Source: Pyrus communis | Taxonomy: Eukaryota > Streptophyta > Magnoliopsida > Rosales > Rosaceae | Assembly: GCF_963583255.1 (NCBI RefSeq) | Contig: NC_084807.1 | Span: 23,891,572 to 23,955,571, forward strand | DNA length: 64,000 nucleotides | Reading direction: 5' to 3' | In this document: piece by piece, positions 43,868 to 55,529 of the stretch | Position numbering within the stretch: the stretch's first letter is position 1 | Layout of the letters: every line of letters begins with the position of its first letter | Made by a program: the position numbers and the translations under genes | Notes under the pieces: model-generated | What the model was told of the DNA's origin: nothing | The model's input: only the letters and a program-made list of their open reading frames with translations | The model's database searches: none

Positions 43868-44959
43868 ATGGCGAACTTCACCATTTCCCTCTGCAATTTC
43901 CCCTTCATTCTCCTCCTCTCCTCCTCCTACTTCCTAACCCTAACCCTAGCTGCGGAACCCATTTCTTCTTCCGAGCCCAAACCCCTAAACAACAGCAGCA
44001 GCAACCCCAACCCCAACTTCGATTCCGAAATTTTCCTCCTTGGCGACGCCGCGCTAGCAGGCGGTGGATCTTATGTCAACATTACGCGGCCGTCGGTCTC
44101 AAGCTCCGGTCTTCTCCTCCGCAGAAAACCCTTTAAATTTATCTACGGGAATCTCAGCAACCCGGCGTCGTTTTCCACCGAGTTCGCATTCTCGATGACG
44201 CCTGGCGGCGGTGACGGCCTCTTGCTCGTCTTTGCTCCCGGAGATTTGGGGTCCAGATTGTCTGCTAAGGCCCCCTTTGGGATTAACGGTGAGGATCGAT
44301 TTCTGGGTATTGAATTTGATACTGAAATGAATGGAGATATGAATGATTTGAATGCTAATCACATAGGGGTAGATGTTGGTAGCTTTGTATCTCTAGCTGT
44401 TGGTAATGTTTCTGAATTGAATTTGGTGCTAAATAGTGGAGAAAAGTTGAAATGTTGGATTGATTATGGTGCTAGTTCGAAACGATTGGAGATTAGGCTA
44501 GGCAAGGTGGATGAATCGAGGCCTGATAATCCGATTACAGCGTATGGGATAGATTTGTCGGGAATGTGGAGAGATGAGGATGTGTATGTAGGTATTAGCT
44601 CGTCAAATTCGAATGGCAATTCGTCGCAGATTAGCAGTGTGTATTCATGGAATTTTAGGCTTAGAAATGTTCCCAAGTCAATGCATTCTCTGCCGGTGAA
44701 TCCGAGGGGGTATTTGGATGGTCACGGTAAGAGTTTGAGCATGGATAAGCGAGGGGTTTGCCCTTTGACAGTTCTTGCTGGGATGATCTTCGTGACTGGG
44801 TGTGGAGCACTGGTGGCATTTGTGGTGCTGTTTTTGTGGGCTATTATCATCAGTAGGCACACGGAGTTCCCTGCTGAGTTTCCCGCAAAGCCTGTGGATT
44901 TTAGGTATGAGAAGATTGATGTAGTTGTAGAGAAAGATGTCAATGGTGTTAAGAAGTAG
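43868..44959 (+). CDS. L-type (legume) lectin-domain membrane protein without kinase
   Basis: 363 residues, single exon. I chose ATG 43868 because the longer frame begins without ATG and this start gives a signal peptide directly (MANFTISLCNF...LTLAA, cleavage near 29). Legume-lectin domain at about 50-268, with GIEFDTEMN (147-155) and the NHIGVDVGS loop (164-172), the usual metal- and sugar-binding region. A transmembrane segment lies at about 298-328 and the cytosolic tail is only about 35 residues. LecRK-type receptor kinases have a kinase there; here the ORF ends in VEKDVNGVKK. It is probably a plasma-membrane or wall-facing lectin whose ligand cannot be told. Several N-glycosylation motifs (NFT, NSS, NIT, NLS) are present. 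The 3' UTR has a long T run. Confidence 0.88.
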   Translation: MANFTISLCNFPFILLLSSSYFLTLTLAAEPISSSEPKPLNNSSSNPNPNFDSEIFLLGDAALAGGGSYVNITRPSVSSSGLLLRRKPFKFIYGNLSNPASFSTEFAFSMTPGGGDGLLLVFAPGDLGSRLSAKAPFGINGEDRFLGIEFDTEMNGDMNDLNANHIGVDVGSFVSLAVGNVSELNLVLNSGEKLKCWIDYGASSKRLEIRLGKVDESRPDNPITAYGIDLSGMWRDEDVYVGISSSNSNGNSSQISSVYSWNFRLRNVPKSMHSLPVNPRGYLDGHGKSLSMDKRGVCPLTVLAGMIFVTGCGALVAFVVLFLWAIIISRHTEFPAEFPAKPVDFRYEKIDVVVEKDVNGVKK

Positions 44960-45078
44960 AGCGTAAGGTCTTTAAGGGCGTGGCTTTTTTTTTTTTTTTT
45001 TTTTTTTTTTTCTGTGAATGTATGTTGCAAATCTTATTTGTGATCTCTAACACGAAAATGTGATGAATTCTGGTGTAC

Positions 45079-45276
45079 CTTGCTGTGTTTCCTGCAATGG
45101 CTATGGATCTCAAGTATGAGAAGATCAATGTAGTTGTAGAGAAAGATGCTGATGGTGTTAAGAAGTAGAACGTAAAGCATTAAAAGGTGTGACTTTTTTT
45201 TGCTGTGAATCTATGTCGGAAATGTTGATTGGAATTTCTAGCCCGAACAAATGTGATGAATGCTGTTGTTCTGGTG
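45079..45276 (+). pseudogene. Partial tandem copy of the lectin gene's last codons and 3' UTR
   Basis: 45079-45168 encodes a tail matching the lectin end (AVFPAMAMDLKYEKINVVVE then KDADGVKK and stop). It then repeats the 3' UTR (TGTGACTTTTTTTTGCTGTGAATCTATG ... ATGTGATGAATGCTG). The unit is about 200 bases and there is no start or lectin domain, so it is not a gene. Confidence 0.8.
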
Positions 45277-45902
45277 TGAATTCTGATAGCAAATTGTAAT
45301 GCAATTAGGTCTGATGATCACATATGTTGTGTATATATGTGGCTCTGTTTTGTTCATCCACCATATGTAGCACGATTTTGTGAACTATAGCAAGTACGTA
45401 AAGTTTCATATTTCCATTACCAGTTTTAAAGTATATATTGTTGACAAATTTGAATGACATAAGCTTTGCTCCACCCAAGGTTCAATATCGAAGAGATTGT
45501 CGATTATTGTCCGATGTCTCGTTGTTGGTGAAGACATTGGAGTATTTGGATTATTGAACCTTGGGGAAGAAGTTGTTATGAGTCTCTTATATGTTAAATT
45601 GGATTGGGAGGTTTAGTTATCTTTAAACAATGTTGTTAATTAGAGAGTTTGAAGGATGACTTGTGAGCTTGTTGGGCATCATCAACCCAAATGAATGCAA
45701 GACTGGATGTCCACAACATGGGCTGGAAAGTCTGGAGCTGGTTCAAACCACTTTGTATTCCTCTTCCTCGCAAGCATGCGTGGATCTGTTGACGCTTCTT
45801 TTGGAATGGCTACCAGAGATTTTAGGTGGTCAATAAGTTTCTGGTAGTGTTTTTTTACACAATTTTTAGCAATGCCCCATGAACATTAAACTTTGTTCAG
45901 GT

Positions 45903-46195
45903 TTAGGGGGTTTCACACAAGAAGAAATGGTTTCTCTCTCTGGTACGTTGAATATTTTCTTGTGAAAATTATGCCATTAAGCAACAAATAAAGCTGCTTA
46001 TATATCAGACAATTTGTTTCTACAGGAGCGCGCACCATTGGCCGCTCTCGTTGCACTTCTTTCAGCAACAGATAGTACAATTTTAACGCAACAACAAATC
46101 AGGACCCCAGTTTAGATCCGGCATACGCTGCTCGGTTGAAGGCTTGTATTAGGAGAATTCAAACTCGGGTGCAAGATATTTGGCTTGGCACACTA
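45903..46195 (+). pseudogene. Class III peroxidase pseudogene remnant (two exon pieces)
   Basis: Exon piece 45903-45942 reads LGGFTQEEMVSLS. An 83-base GT-AG intron (45943-46025) follows. The next exon reads GARTIGRSRCTSFSNR, an in-frame TAG at 46073-46075, then YNFNATTNQDPSLDPAYAAR and LKACIRR. This is the region around the proximal haem histidine of class III peroxidases (usual GAHTIGRS). Here the His is Arg, so haem ligation would fail even without the stop. The frame before 45903 is shifted, and no further peroxidase sequence is visible. Confidence 0.8.
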
Positions 46196-47148
46196 ACATT
46201 GCCGACTGGCCTAAGTTACATGTTTAGATGTTGCAATCATTTTAAGGTATAGATAATTCTAAAGACACTAACCCACTGTGAGACTCAGCACATTCCCTCA
46301 CTCTTTTAGTGTAGATAATATCGTTTGTTAAAGACACTAACTTATTACGCCAAATTTTAGTGACCAGTTGACATGACAACTTGTCATTTGTATAAAGGTT
46401 ATTTAGCCAAAATGATCCCTCGGATTGACATAACTCCTCACTTTGGTCCTAAGATTTAGAGTCAAAAGAAGTGGTCTCTAAAATTATCCATCATCTATTA
46501 TTTTGGTTCTTTTGTGAAAGATCTAGTGGTGAGATTGATTTGACAAAAATACCCTCAAATTAACATAAATTTTTCATAAAATGACCATAATAATTTTCGA
46601 TGGAGAAAATGTTAACTTAATTTTAATAACCATAAGTTCATTCAGAAACAATAAATTATCATAAAAATAGCCAGAAATTTTCCCGTACAATATCCTTTTC
46701 GAACTCTAATTCTCAACCTACGTAACCATCATGGTGTCTACATTCACTGATTCGTAATATTAAGAGTTTTATGAGTCAATTGTAAAACTTGTATGACGTA
46801 ATTATTTTTTGAGGAGAGTATGACATATTATTGAGAAGCAAATATAATTTACCGATGAACTTGCTAGAATTGAACAAGTCCCACTTGTGTTTAGTTTGCT
46901 AATCGTCCTGCAAATTCTAACAAGAAAGAAAATTGAATTGAACTAATCAAATTTGATTCCATTTCTACCAACATCGTAAGTTCATTAGTAAATGCATCTC
47001 TTCGAGTCAGAACAAAAGCCATTTCAAGTACCCTCCCTATGAACAAAATTACATGAACTTGACCGCCTACTAGTAAAACAATAGTTCACTTTTCTGGTAT
47101 TTCTCATACATCGTTATCCGCAATACGGCTAAACAACGGGAGCTTTGT
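46196..47148. other. Intergenic DNA
   Basis: A segment at about 46390-46690 is like the AT-rich MITEs at 5345 and 34845 (AAAATGACCATAATAATTTTC). No gene. Confidence 0.35.
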
Positions 47149-48209
47149 TCATTTCTTCACCGCGGCTTGCTGCTTCATCAACATCCTTTTGCACTTCCAG
47201 TCACCAATGTGCGCAGCGGCGTGGCAATGTGATAGTTTCCACAACATGCATGGAGCAGCAGAATCGCAAACATAGCAGTAGCACTACATACAATCAGTGA
47301 ATTCACTTTTGAGATGCCAAGTTAAACAATATAGAAAGGGAATCGGGGATACATTCACAAGATGCAAATATTTGAACTTGTAAAGCTCGGTTACCAGCTC
47401 ACAGTAGCTCTCATGGGGTGTCGTCTCGAAAGGAAATTTCAGGCAGAGGTGTCTTGAATGTGGATAGTCTCTACAAGCAACCTACACAGCATCAATTCAA
47501 ATCCACACGAGGCATCAGACATTCACCAAATTAGCTCATAAATTTAAAAAAATTGGAATATGAACAGATAAGCAGAAAAGTTGGAAACATTCTTATAAAT
47601 TTTAAATCTTTTGAGGTCAAACACCTGAAGGTTCATGGGCAAAATGTCACAATGGGGTTACAATTTCTAATTCATTTGTTCACCTGCATTTTCCCAGCAA
47701 CCAAACATGACAAAGAAAGAAAATTGATTAAAAATTTCCTTCCTTTTGCAAAATCCTAGAAGGGTCATATGTAAAATGGGGTTATGATTTCAAATTCAAT
47801 TCTTCACCTGCATTTTCCCAGCAACCAAACAGAAGAAAGAAAATTAACACAAATAATCAAAAGGGTCACTGGTAAAAATCAAAACCTGTCCTTTCTCAGC
47901 AACAACAGCGATATCGGGAGAACCAGCGTGACCACCACCACCATTATCCGTCACGGTCAACTTGGACTGCACCGGCTCAAAGGGGTCGAAATCCAAGATG
48001 AAGCAGTCCTCGAAGTCCTCAAAGTGTTTGACATCGACCTTGTTTTTGACACAGACAATGTGCCTGATTGGACTCCCGTCCTCGTCCTCCGCGGAAGAAG
48101 ACGACGGAGCATTCTGGGGAGTTTTCTCGGTTGTCACTACCTTCTTCTCGCGCGACGGCGTCGTCGACGACAGATTAATCGCTTTGACACCGATTCCGAT
48201 TTCGCTCAT
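47149..48209 (-). CDS. RIN13-like (RPM1-interacting protein 13) Cys-rich protein
   Basis: Spliced model: exons 48209-47886 (108 codons), 47481-47395 (29) and 47283-47149 (44 plus stop), 181 residues. All introns are GT-AG and in phase 0. Residues 1-60 are Ser/Thr/Lys-rich. An acidic strip DFEDCFILDFDPFEP follows, then SPDIAVVAEKGQ. The spliced C-terminus is Cys/His-rich: VACRDYPHSRHLCLKFPFET, HESYCEL, CYCYVCDSAAPCMLW, SHCHAAAHIGDWKC. That layout matches the C-terminus I know for RIN13-like proteins, described as partners of the RPM1 resistance protein in Arabidopsis. The metal-binding idea is inference. The exon 2-3 join rests on codon pattern and splice sites only. Confidence 0.78.
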
Positions 48210-49890
48210 TTTCTCTCACCCAGGATTTTGAATTTTTTGAATCTCTTTCCGTCTAGTGATACGGATAAACAGTCACGTTTAGGCTTTCGACACAATCACC
48301 ACTTCGTTTAAAATGGAAAGGAGGACCAGCATCTATCGAACAGTGGCAGTGTCGTACGAGATTTCAGACGACAACTTGGACCTCAAACCATCTAAATTTT
48401 TAGTGGAAAGCACGTAAAGACAAGCAGTGATGCCCTATTTTATTTTATTCTTTACGTTAAGCAACACTCGCAGTGGGCTTCTGAGTACGATACCTCTTTT
48501 CTTTCTGCTGGCGAATGTTTTGCAACTTCTGAGAATCCATGATTTTTTATCTGCAATTTTCAGTCAAAAAAGAGACTGGTTTTAAGAAAGAGAAGCCCAC
48601 AATTATTCGTGCTTTGGGAGTTGTGACCGACTTATCCATGCAATCATTAATTATTCATGTCAATGAACTCGTTTGAAAATTGTTTTTAAACGTCTAAAAA
48701 AGCTTTTAGAAGAAAAAATAATAATTTTGAAATTAGTCTTTAGTAAAAATACAAGTTAATTCTAAAAAAGTACTTAAAGTGTTTTCAATGAGAAACATAT
48801 AACCAATGTTTTTTGTAAGAAGTTCAGGAAGTACTTCACGTGCTTCTTGCAAGAAGCGTATGAAGCACTTTAAATGTTTTTGAAACTCAAAAATATTTTG
48901 TCTAAATGCGATTTCAGTGATTAAAAACACTTCCTAAACAAGCCCGATATATAGAGTCATTTGTTATGATCATCAAATGATACATATTGAACCGGCGAAA
49001 AACAATCATGTCGATACAACTTGATGCGAGTTTAATCTCTCTATTTCCCTAATAACTAACTATTTAATTCACTAACGCTATCGTTTTACTAAAAAAATAT
49101 TGTATAATTTAATAAAAAGAAACAAATATTTTGTTTTGTGGAATATATCATTAATTATAGGGAATATAAAGTGGAGACTTTACCCAATAAAGCAGAAAGA
49201 AAAAGAGATAAAATATATAGAGATGTTTGATAAAAAAATGTATATATAGATGATTTCCGTACTTTTGTTGTCTCATTTTATACACGGTCCTCCTTTTATT
49301 TTTGTCCTTTACTTCTACATTAATTTATTAAAACTCAAAGTTTAGAAGAAAACAAATTGAGGAGCGCATGAAGAGAAATGGTTGTGATTTTTGGAGTCGT
49401 TTCTTCATTTAATACTCTCGTTTTGCCTACCAATAATGCTAGAGGATTCCTTACTCACCGTACTTTCATGTTTTATAATGGGAGTGTGAATCTATCTTCT
49501 TCAAATTCTCTTCCTATTTGAACAGTCACAATTAAGTCACGTCAACATCTTCTTTTAACTTGTGTATAAGAAAAGAAATACAAAAAAAAGAGGGAAGGAA
49601 TGAGAGGGAATTAGGAGTAGGAGAAGAGCGAATCCTACTCTTTTGTAACGGTTCAAAACATTTGGCAACTTCCACAGCTAAACAGTTGAATGAAAACGAT
49701 TTCCAATCAATTCTTACGTGAACGATTTGAATACTAAACTTGTCGACATGTCAAAAAAGATGGTTGGGTTGGTGGCCCATCAATTTAAGAAATGTTAGGA
49801 TAAAGGAAAAGAAATATAAAAATCTTAGAGAGATTCTTCCTAAAGGGGCCTCAAATTATTGGACTGTATAAATAAATATATGGCCATGTT
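48210..49890. other. Intergenic DNA
   Basis: Starts with the likely 5' UTR and promoter of the RIN13-like gene. Further on is AT-rich sequence with a patch near 48650-48950 resembling a degraded repeat (GAAGCACTTTAAATG). No gene. Confidence 0.4.
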
Positions 49891-49905
49891 TTACAATGTA
49901 TCGCA

Positions 49906-50261
49906 TATCTTAGTCATAATAATTACAAGTGATTTTGGAATGTGATGCACTGCAGGTGGTGCAAGCAATTGGAAGCCTCAACAGTGATCCCTCTGATCCC
50001 GGCTTACTGATCGAGGACATCAAGACCAGGCTTCGGGATTTTGCTTCTACTAGAGTCACTCATGTCCTTAGATTCATCAATTTTGTGGCGCATAAATTGG
50101 TCAAGTTGGTCCTTAGTTTCAATTTTACTAGTTGTTGGTTTGAGGTCCTCCCGGAATGTATATAAGATGTCTTTATTCATAATTGTATGCTTTCTTTAGT
50201 TATGAATAAAACCGTTATCGTATTTTCTCAAATAATAATAATAATAATAATGAGTTACAAC
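49906..50261 (+). mobile_element. 5'-truncated LINE: RNase H end plus 3' tail
   Basis: The ORF at 49929-50165 reads LECDALQVVQAIGSLNSDP, then DIKTRLRDFASTRVTHVLRF, then INFVAHKLVKL. This is the C-terminal half of the plant LINE-type RNase H-like domain. After the stop come AATAAAACCG and (AAT)n at 50231-50250, a LINE-like tail. The flanks share TTA(C/T)AATGTATCG(C/T)A (49891-49905 and 50262-50276), the likely target-site duplication with two changes. Confidence 0.6.
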
Positions 50262-50276
50262 TTATAATGTATCGTA

Positions 50277-51227
50277 AATTTGGTAGCGTATTTTTTGAAC
50301 ATGTCGTAAGTATTTAATAGTCATGTAATGTTATTATAACTATCATTTTGATGCAGTGAAATTAAGATATCTTATGAATTAGGTAACATAATCATAATCT
50401 TATATGGTTGGATTCTTACCCTAAAATTTCTCCTAATTTAATAAGAATTTCTTTCTCTCTGTACAGTAACTCTCAAAGGATCAAATCAACCCTGCCTTGG
50501 GTATTTTCTCTAAGGATCAAATAATATGACACATCTCTGTTGATCTAATAATCCCATACACAGCTGACGTAGGCTCATCTCTCTCATACACGTCGTCCAC
50601 GGTTATGCTCAAGTTTGATTCAAACAATAGGGTCAAGGCTTACCTCCCCCATTGTAATGTGTTAATGTGTCAATTTTAGTAATAAAGTTATGTCTCTACC
50701 ATCTTAAGAAATGTAATGTGTGCAATTATAGTAATAAAGTTATGTCTCCACCGTCGAAGAATCACTTACATGAAATAAGTTCACGCTCATGATATTCCAG
50801 TATAATAATATAATGTTATGTATCTATTAATCTTAACATGTCATTCCGTTATTTGATTAAAACGCTACATGACAGTAAACGCATTTTATATAAATTCCTA
50901 TAACTAACCTACAAATGAAAAAACCCATAATTTGATCTAAAGAATTGGTTTCCGTAACATAACCATCGAGAATATATTTTAAGTTAAATAGTTTTCTTAG
51001 CATTAACCCACAATTATTAAAGTAAATACGATCATTTACACCAAAACAACAACAAAATCTAACGGCTCCAAAAGTCCACGACTTACGTGGCACTTTCTCG
51101 TGCGTGCGATCCCAAAATGGGGACAACCCAGAATGACTGCGCACTGTAAGTGGTCAAAACGGTGACGCTCTCCCACGGAGAAAGCAGCTGGAAAACGAAA
51201 TCTTAACGAACCCCCACGCGGCGAGCA
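50277..51227. other. Upstream of the ProT gene
   Basis: A roughly 62-base imperfect direct repeat around TTTAGTAATAAAGTTATGTCTC lies at 50650-50760. A second region (51080-51120) has ACGTG. TATATAAG at 51228-51235 is one of two TATA candidates. Confidence 0.35.
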
Positions 51228-51491
51228 TATATAAGACACCTTCGGATGCTCAACGGATCTGACCCCCGCGCGCGCGCCTCCAACAAAGCAGCGGCCCAGA
51301 TCGATACGGGCGGCGAAGAATTCTGGAGGGAGATGAAGAAAGCGAAATTACACAAAAATATTTCGAATTTAATTAAATTTTCGAAAAGAATAATTCGTTG
51401 AAAAGATTTAAAATTTAATTAATTTTCTAAATTGGGTGAGTCTTTTTGCTGGCTGAAACGGGATTGAACGCTTGAATTGAGCTGAGGCAGC

Positions 51492-51499
51492 TATAAAAA
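51492..51499 (+). promoter_or_regulatory. TATA box of the ProT gene
   Basis: TATAAAAA about 150 bases upstream of ATG 51643. An earlier TATATAAG lies at 51228. Confidence 0.5.
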
Positions 51500-51642
51500 G
51501 GGGAGAGGAAGTGAAGGGTAGGGGTACGCTGGCTGTTACTTGCATCTCGGAAGCAGAGGAGGAGGCGGAGGCAGGGGAAGGGGAAGAGATAACCACAACC
51601 GAGTGGCTCCTGGCGGGGCAAGGACATCATCGAGAGTCGACT

Positions 51643-53840
51643 ATGGATGCTACCAGTGAAGCTTATTCTGGTTCTAAGAAGGTTTTTGATGAAGAAAGTA
51701 CCGAAATCCCAGAAACCGCTCATCAGATTAGCACAGGTTCTTTCATTTTCTTTTTTCTTAATTTTAATTTATGTTATTTTATCTGGGTTTGTTTTTCTAT
51801 ATAATTTTGATTGTTCTGTTACCACAATTCGATCATTGGATGAATGAAATGATTGTTTTTTCAATTGTTTTCCAAAACCCAAGAATGTTTTTGAATTCAG
51901 AATTGGTTTCATGCAATGTTTTCCTCTGGAACTGAGGAAAAGAATCATTTTTTTCTTCTAATTTTGTTCATGTGGTTCCTAAAAAGTTTCAATTTTTGGT
52001 TCCAGATTGCAATTCATGAAGTTATAGTCTTCGGAATGCGTAATGAATGAATTCGGAATGATTTCGAATAGCATTGTGAATTGTGTTATTGGTAACATCT
52101 TTGGTTTCCACAGATTCATGGTTTCAAGTGGGATTCGTCCTCACCACCGGTATCAACAGTGCGTATGTGCTTGGATACTCCGGAAATGTCATGATTCCTC
52201 TTGGTTGGACCGGCGGTGTAATCGGTTTAATTATAGCCACTGTAATGTCACTCTCTGCAAATGCTCTCATTGCCAAGCTCCATGAGTATGGAGGGGTTAG
52301 GCACATCAGATACAGAGACCTTGCTGGATTTATATACGGTACGTGTGAAAAGGATGCCAATATCGAAGAATTGATTGCCATTCGTTTGTTGAATTTACCT
52401 TTCTGATGTCTTCTTTCATGGCTGTGTTGATCCCCGATGGGGCTATTTGGTTGCAGGCAAGAAAGCTTACTCTCTGACATGGGGATTGCAATATGTCAAT
52501 CTTTTCATGATTAACACTGGATATATCATTTTGGCCGGTCAGGCACTCAAGGTGAGAGCACATTGCAATTTAACTCCAATCGGATCGTCTGTGTGCATAT
52601 ATGAACAGATTAATGTCTCATTTTCCTAAAACTTGTAGTCGTTCACTACGCATGCAGGCTGCGTATGTTCTGTTTAGGGATGACCATACCATGAAGCTAC
52701 CACATTTTATTGCCATTTCCGGCTTTGTGTGCGCCATATTCGCGATAGGGATACCGCACTTGTCAGCTCTGAGGATTTGGCTGGGGTTTTCAACTGTCTT
52801 CAGCTTGATGTATATTGTTATAGCATTCGTCCTGTCACTTAAAGACGGTAAGGAGCATCTCAGATTCTTTTTTGGAATTTTTAAGAACTTTGTATGTTGG
52901 ATTTGCGCTAACAACAGCTATGTTGTTCTAGGACTTCAAGCACCGGCCAGGAGTTATGACATCCCAGGGACACCAATAAGCAGAATATTTACTACCATTG
53001 GAGCGGCTGCTAGCCTTGTTTTTGCGTTCAACACGGGAATGCTACCAGAGATACAGGTACCAAAAACTTCAATCTTTGCAAGAATGCTGACATGAAAACC
53101 ACAATTGTCCCTCAATGTAAGGCTTTCCACACTCACTTTTGTAGGCTGTGATTATGTGACAGGCTACAGTGAGGAAGCCAGTGGTTGACAACATGATGAA
53201 AGCTCTGTACTTTCAGTTCACCGCCGGTGTTGTGCCGTTGTATGCCGTCTGTTTTATAGGGTATTGGGCATATGGAAATAACACATCATCTTATCTGCTC
53301 AACAACGTCAACGGACCGGTCTGGGTGAAGGCGATGGCCAATGTTGCTGCCTTCCTGCAAACAGTCATTGCTCTGCATGTAAATCCTCTTCCTTTGTACC
53401 CCTCTCTTTCACTCTCTCAAACTGCACTAACCCAACAAGCTTTTATGCTTCTGCATTTGCAGATATTTGCAAGTCCAATGTATGAATATCTGGATACGAA
53501 GTTCGGCATCAAAGGAAGTCCACTGAAAATTCAGAACTTGACATTCAGAATCACCGTTCGAGGCGGCTACCTAGCGATTAACACGCTGCTTTCGGCTCTG
53601 CTGCCGTTCCTCGGAGATTTCATGAGCCTCACAGGAGCCATCAGCACATTCCCCCTCACATTTATCCTTGCAAACCACATGTATTTGGTGGCAAAGAAGG
53701 AGAAGCTGACTTCTGCACAGAAGTGCTGGCATTGGCTGAATGTCGGCTTCTTTGCCCTTATGGCTGTCGCAGCTTTCGTTTCGTCCTTGAGGCTCATAGC
53801 CGTAGATTCCAAAACTTACCATGTATTTGCTGATCTATGA
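51643..53840 (+). CDS. ProT: Proline/compatible-solute transporter (ProT type, AAAP family)
   Basis: Exons: 51643-51736, 52114-52338, 52457-52551, 52658-52847, 52932-53056, 53163-53378, 53463-53840; all introns are GT-AG. Total 440 residues, which matches ProT proteins. The product starts [20 protein letters not shown]. About 11 hydrophobic segments are visible, from [20 protein letters not shown] to the final [16 protein letters not shown]. The [12 protein letters not shown] and [12 protein letters not shown] motifs are ProT-like. Such proteins import proline, glycine betaine and GABA with protons at the plasma membrane. I chose ATG 51643 because the longer frame begins at GTG in the leader. 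The leader between the TATA box and ATG is rich in GAGG repeats. Confidence 0.93.
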
Positions 53841-54000
53841 TTAATTTTCTTCCCCTTTTTTTTTTTCATTTTTTTTTGCCATTCGATCCTTCAATTGTAT
53901 TAAATTTAACTTCCCATGTATTTGCTGATCTATGATTAATTTTCTTCCCCTTTTTTTTTTCATTTTTTTTGCCATTCGATCCTTCAATTGTATTAAATTT
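53819..54000 (+). repeat. 95-bp tandem duplication at the ProT stop codon and 3' UTR
   Basis: Copy 1 (53819-53913) covers the last codons and stop plus a T-rich 3' UTR. Copy 2 (53914-54000) repeats CATGTATTTGCTGATCTATG and the 3' UTR, differing mainly in T-run lengths. The stop in copy 1 is used, so copy 2 is untranslated. Confidence 0.9.
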
Positions 54001-54680
54001 GCTTTTGGCATTTAGATGCCTTTTGTTCTCCAAGGCCTAAGCATAGTTAATTTGTTGGCTGATTTACACTAATAGTCTACGTAGTTTACGTAAATTTTCA
54101 CTTTTGTCCGTCCTGGGTTTCCAAACGAGATGTGCAAAAACCCGAATGGAAATCAATTAGCTGATACATGTGACTAAAATAAAAACAAAACGAAATTTAT
54201 ATGGACAAAAATGTAACAAAAAATATTATGGGGACGGAAGTGAAAATTTGAGTAAAGTATAGGGACTCTTAGTGCAATTTGGCATTAATAAATATATGTT
54301 TCCGGTATCATACGCACAACGGCAGAGAGCGATCCTGAGTGACCTTAAAATGCGCACAATCGATATGTTGGCAAACAATTACTATCTAAAATCAAATAGA
54401 TTCTGAACAACGAGGAACATGAACTATTTCAAAATACAATGTTGAAACAATATCCATCAACCTAATACTTCAACCTTCCAAGAAACGAGAGTCAATTTTG
54501 CAGATTCCCGATATCAATTCGATGAATCTTCGGATCAATTAACCTGAAAGCGTCCAAAATCAGCAAAAAAAAAGTTTCAGAATGCATGAAACCATGAACA
54601 TTAGCAGTTTCTATATCAAGCATATAAAAGAATGAAGTCAGGCTCAGGTCTCGATGTTAAATTACTTCGCTACTAAACTT
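54001..54680. other. Intergenic, ProT downstream and start of YOS1-like 3' region
   Basis: No gene found. Confidence 0.35.
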
Positions 54681-55130
54681 TTTTTTTTAATTGAAATAAA
54701 AGACATTACAAATACATATCATGAAGAACTCGGCCCCTAAAGGGTCCTTACAAACTAGATATAGATTAATTACAATAAAGCATCAACAATCGCAAAGCAA
54801 TAAGTAGAGATCAAGTACTTGTCCGAGCTCATTCGGAACCGCAAGATAACAAAGATCAATAAAACAGTTAAACCACGTGTGAGAACAAAAAGCTCAAAAC
54901 ATATATTGGGACACGGAGTACGATGCCCACGGGTCTAATCGTATCATCTAATCACCGCCACGATCCCAAAACACCAAGTGAAGTAGATCGGGCAAATCAA
55001 ACAGCTCCACCCTTCACTCATAGATGCAAAAGAGATGTAGCACACCAAAACAAAAATTAAATGAAGCAACTCTCCTATAGAGAGCAGTCAAACTAGAAAC
55101 TCTCCTAAAGAGAGAAATCAAAACATTAAA
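54681..55130 (-). mobile_element. LINE-like 3' fragment with poly(A) on the minus strand
   Basis: Minus-strand reading ends ATGTCTTTTATTTCAATT followed by an A run of ten bases (plus-strand T run at about 54679-54689). The rest (TAGTTTGTAAGGACCCTTTA ...) is not coding. The flanks TACTAAAC and ATTAAACC are a poor match, so the outer limit is uncertain. Confidence 0.35.
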
Positions 55131-55529
55131 CCTACGTGTTTCAACAATATTCCAGTGCGAAATATAGAGGTAAAATAACAATTTTTCTCTTGCTCAGTTT
55201 GCATTTATCGTTGTAGAGTGAAGCCATGCATGTCATAAAAAATGTTACGTAAAATCAACTGCTACTACTCCATCAACCAGGAGCTATTAACTGTGTGGAT
55301 AAGAATGCTAAAATATAAACATCACCGCTGCTGTAAACAAACCTCACCAGAGTGAAAGCTCAAGAGTAAGTTTGTTTGGACAAAGTGATACAAGGAAAAA
55401 CAGAAGCAGAAAACAAAAGAGCAAGGTAGGAACTCCGTAATTCTCTTACAATATTTCACGAACAAACTCAAACAAGAAAAAAAAGATATTATCCCTTCGG
55501 CATAGATCTATATCTTACCTCATTTGGCA

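Noticed and set aside
43938..43957. CCCTAA-type telomere-like repeat
   Set aside because: It lies in the lectin signal peptide and codes for LTLTLA; only three short units.
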